The position numbers were made by a program, and so were the translations under genes. DNA of 64,000 bases from JBFLYO01 sp040756745 (GTDB taxonomy: Bacteria; Bacteroidota; Ignavibacteria; UBA10030; UBA6906), in the NCBI GenBank assembly GCA_040756745.1, contig JBFLYO010000009.1, forward strand, positions 1 to 64,000, in the 5' to 3' direction. Position 1 is the first letter of the stretch. Each line of letters starts with the position of its first letter. Positions 62,401 to 64,000 of this stretch are shown piece by piece. The notes below the pieces were generated by a model. That model was not told the origin of the DNA and did not search any database. It saw only the letters and a list, made by a program, of their open reading frames with translations.

Positions 62401-63994
62401 AATTCTCGGTGACGGGAGGCCCGTCGTTCACGGCGTAGCTCACAGGGAAACCGGTTTGTGCGGCTGTCCCGAAATTCCTGACGTTGACGACGATCGTGAG
62501 AGAGTCACCGAGCGTAAGCATTGCCGGAAGCGTCATTCCCGTTGCGCCGACATCATTGGTGTATTGCTGTGTGACCACCTGCAGTTTGTAGATCAGATTT
62601 GCGCTGCGATCCGAGAGCCAGAAATTCGCACCATCCCAGGCCAGGCCATTTGGGAAAGTCCCCGGCACGGAATAGTAGTCAAGCACATTCCCTCCTGGAT
62701 CCATCCTGTAGATGAGCAGAGCGTCGACATCCACCAGATACAGACTCTGTCCGTCCCACGCCATGCCGTAGTGATACGTTCCCGGCGCGGTGACGGATGC
62801 AAGCACGCCTCCGGTCGTGCTGAGCCTCCAGAGTGTATCTGTACCGATATCACTGTTCCAGAGGCCGGTTCCGTCCCAGGTGAGACCTGACGGAGTGCTC
62901 CCCGGAGACGCAAATGAAGAGAGAACTGAGCCCGTGGGTGAAAGCTTGTAGATCTGTGCCCCTCCGAGATCGGCGTTCCAGAGATTGGCTCCATCCCAGG
63001 CCAATCCTGTTGGGGTCGTCCCGGGGGATGCGAATGACGAGATTGTACTGCCCGAATCGCTCAGCTTGTAGATAAGCTGGCCGTATGTCTCAGAACACCA
63101 GAGGTTCGTTCCATCGAACGCGAGTCCTCGCGGGGACAATCCGGGCGATGGGAATGAATCGAGGACTACCGGCACATTCACCATGCCCTTCTGCAGGAGA
63201 ACATCGTCCACATAGGCGCCGCCGGCAAACGTGACGGAGGCGTCGCTGCTGAACCCGAAGGCAATCCACACCTGAGAATGCCCGGTGTAGTCTTCAAAGG
63301 TCGATGCCCCCGTCGGGACTGCACGCAGGCACAGTGTTGTGGGAATCCAGGCACCATTCGTGGTCCCGTCAATGGCGTAGCCATAGAAGTTCAGGCCGTC
63401 GATCGAAGCCTCATAAAACAGATAATCATAATTGCTTTCGCAATTCAAAGAGAAGAAGAAATTGAACGCCGCCCAGTTTGCATCGCTTAAATCGAACGGA
63501 CCGTAGATCATGAGAGATGTATTTGAGATAGGATAGTTTGCCCCGCAGAGCAGGGAGGAGCCGATCGTTCCCCCTCCCACGGCCCAGGCACTGTAACTCC
63601 CCGTGTGGGCGGTACAATTCCTCTTCCCCCATTCGTAGCTTCCCGAACCCACGCTCCACAAACCCGAGGGAAAGGTCCCCTCGAAGGTTTCCGTCATGAT
63701 CGTGGTAACGTCTGCCTGAGGTGCGGCAACTTTTCCGGCAGGTCTCGCCGACCTTCCCGCAACAGCCGTGGAGGGGAGTTGAGTATGGATGGGACTGCGA
63801 AACACCCCCGGTGCCGTATCCATGATCACGCGGGATGCACCATCGGCCAGAGGCTTTTTGGCCTGAGTCTGTCCCTGAGCCGGTGTAAGCATGGCCAGTA
63901 ACAGTGAACAGCATAGAACGAAGCGCACGACGCTCAATGTCTTGGTGAGCCGAACTCTCCCCAGGGACCAACACGCGACGACACGGCCCAACAA
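59483..63994 (-). CDS. large secreted multi-domain protein with Ycf48/BNR repeats and T9SS sorting domain
   Basis: About 1,503 residues from TTG 63994; TTG 63937 (giving MSVVRFVLCCSLLLAMLTPAQGQ in effect) or a start beyond the window is possible. Order of parts: signal peptide; beta-rich region (~90-270); five propeller blades of ~40 residues (~276-470, SSFASPGTTPTGLAWDGANL type); a CARDB-like domain (~473-585); a cadherin/Ig-like domain (~590-690, LSATDADSDPLTFSI); 14 Ycf48-like repeats (~697-1310, VDSQHGWVAG...KTTDGGxTW type); a fibronectin III domain (~1312-1400); and a T9SS type A sorting domain (~1418-1503, ENYPDPFNPSTTIKYDI, VYDILGREVMTL). It should cross the outer membrane and be surface-attached or released. 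No catalytic motif is seen. Confidence 0.85.
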   Translation of the reverse strand: MLGRVVACWSLGRVRLTKTLSVVRFVLCCSLLLAMLTPAQGQTQAKKPLADGASRVIMDTAPGVFRSPIHTQLPSTAVAGRSARPAGKVAAPQADVTTIMTETFEGTFPSGLWSVGSGSYEWGKRNCTAHTGSYSAWAVGGGTIGSSLLCGANYPISNTSLMIYGPFDLSDANWAAFNFFFSLNCESNYDYLFYEASIDGLNFYGYAIDGTTNGAWIPTTLCLRAVPTGASTFEDYTGHSQVWIAFGFSSDASVTFAGGAYVDDVLLQKGMVNVPVVLDSFPSPGLSPRGLAFDGTNLWCSETYGQLIYKLSDSGSTISSFASPGTTPTGLAWDGANLWNADLGGAQIYKLSPTGSVLSSFASPGSTPSGLTWDGTGLWNSDIGTDTLWRLSTTGGVLASVTAPGTYHYGMAWDGQSLYLVDVDALLIYRMDPGGNVLDYYSVPGTFPNGLAWDGANFWLSDRSANLIYKLQVVTQQYTNDVGATGMTLPAMLTLGDSLTIVVNVRNFGTAAQTGFPVSYAVNDGPPVTENFSGALAPGITSAKSFTAPWKPTTEGTYHFNAWTSLSGDEFVANDSLPSPAEVIVQPVGFNTPPVLADIGNHFVTAGETKGVPLSATDADSDPLTFSILTNPGFLSITGFSQSGNSATATLQIAPAAGISGSFPASMQVSDGRGGTDIDTFTIEVLAPQPVGNWYLQHPNVPTFSELESVFFLTSQMGWIAGGGEVFHTTNGGRSWLGLPIPDNIYPDAVFFIDSQHGWIVGSECTPYCQGCICRTTDGGTTWSKQVSATWADLRSVWFVDSQHGWVAGGSPKPGNYYDALILNTVDGGNVWMEDTIGGFVSSFLNSLHFVDGQTGWAVGRASYPDDALIFKTTNSGETWTRQTAPVSSPLSSVRFVDNQTGWAVGQSGVVLKTTDGGGLWNTQSSGSTLTLTSLDFTDAQTGWIVGGNLLNQGVILNTVNGGTTWVSKAVSKSLNSIDMNDSQVGYVVGQTGAVFKTTDGGSAWTNLSYSTLERMSGVYFVDPLTGWAGGTMGTFMKTSNAGETWELRNAPNTYRITDMYFADCMTGWACQSGGRILKTTDGGATWSQRTTSTGRTFQAMFFQDARNGWVVGGGTVDRVIYRTTDGGNSWNLQSPPAGTGLMDVFFVNATTGWAIGMYSTILKTTDAGNTWLPQTNGVPTNKWLNGVFFQNSDTGFVVGDGTILKTTDGGSSWVVKCTAGGIVEDVCMLDDLHAWAAGTDAGVAKGIDGNGNIDLSGGNSKFWRSTDGGESWTEDASPAGSWLLGIFFADLNRGWAVGGSGSVLAYHNALLIPEPPSELTADATSMTEIHLTWSDNSTNENGFRIHRSDGISGAYRTVATLAANQESYTDSALSFGTTYWYRVCAFNSTGSSALCRDASATAGNVIAVEETEALPRQFCLRENYPDPFNPSTTIKYDIPWRCYVSLKVYDILGREVMTLVEEFEEAGYKSVVFNAAGLASGVYLYRLMAGDYTKSEKMLLIK

Positions 63995-64000
63995 TGCGCC

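Noticed and set aside
1..64000. tRNA, rRNA and riboswitch genes
   Set aside because: Gaps between genes were read for cloverleaf, rRNA and common riboswitch features and none was recognised; a covariance-model search could still find something small.

Overview
This is a GC-rich bacterial chromosome segment centred on the replication origin. Two exported proteins end in a type IX secretion (T9SS) sorting domain with the 'YPNPFNP' / 'YPDPFNP' signature. This points to the Bacteroidota/Ignavibacteria/Chlorobi side of the FCB group. The meso-DAP-type MurE and the Gram-negative-type envelope genes (SurA-like folding factors, lipoproteins) fit that placement. Several E. coli-like promoters (TTGACA-N17-TATACT type) and strong AGGAGG ribosome sites argue against a typical member of class Bacteroidia and favour an Ignavibacteria/Kryptonia/Kapabacteria-like lineage. 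The lineage is inferred, not proven.

Layout. (1) 1-0.6 kb: the 5' part of an IS1595-family transposase running off the left edge, with its own promoter. (2) 0.7-12.4 kb, + strand: NFACT/RqcH-like protein, ketopantoate reductase, a trans-sulfuration PLP enzyme, then a promoter and an envelope-folding operon of three SurA/parvulin-type proteins, a MoxR ATPase and a membrane VWA protein. (3) 12.5-21.7 kb, - strand: gyrA, gyrB, dciA (DUF721), recF, dnaN and dnaA, read from left to right. (4) 21.75-22.2 kb: oriC with at least seven DnaA boxes; a second box cluster with an AT-rich stretch lies between dnaA and dnaN, so the origin looks bipartite. (5) 22.2-24.8 kb, + strand: rpmH, rnpA, yidD, yidC. 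(6) 24.9-30.4 kb: an insertion of exported-protein genes, including a T9SS cargo gene split by a single in-frame TAG. (7) 30.6-39.0 kb: mnmE, mnmG, rsmG, murQ, mfd, with two parS-like sites bracketing mnmG. (8) 39.1-56.4 kb: a full dcw cluster, mraZ-rsmH-ftsL-ftsI-murE-murF-mraY-murD-ftsW-murG-(PH-domain membrane protein)-murC-ftsQ-ftsA-ftsZ, preceded by a promoter and a triple TGGG MraZ operator. (9) 56.4-64 kb, - strand: three exported-protein genes. Two direct copies of a ~240-bp noncoding element containing an inverted repeat sit just beyond the 3' ends of two of them.

The core genes form one replication, segregation and division island: DnaA/DnaN/RecF/gyrase start and support replication, parS sites near mnmG would load ParB next to oriC, YidC/SurA/MoxR serve the envelope, and the dcw cluster builds septal peptidoglycan. 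The lower-GC exported-protein blocks look like accessory insertions into this island. The most notable oddities are the split T9SS gene, a lipoprotein gene whose best start is ACG, telomere-like TTAAGG repeats that run into the mnmG coding sequence, and an uncharacterised PH-like membrane protein coupled to murG.
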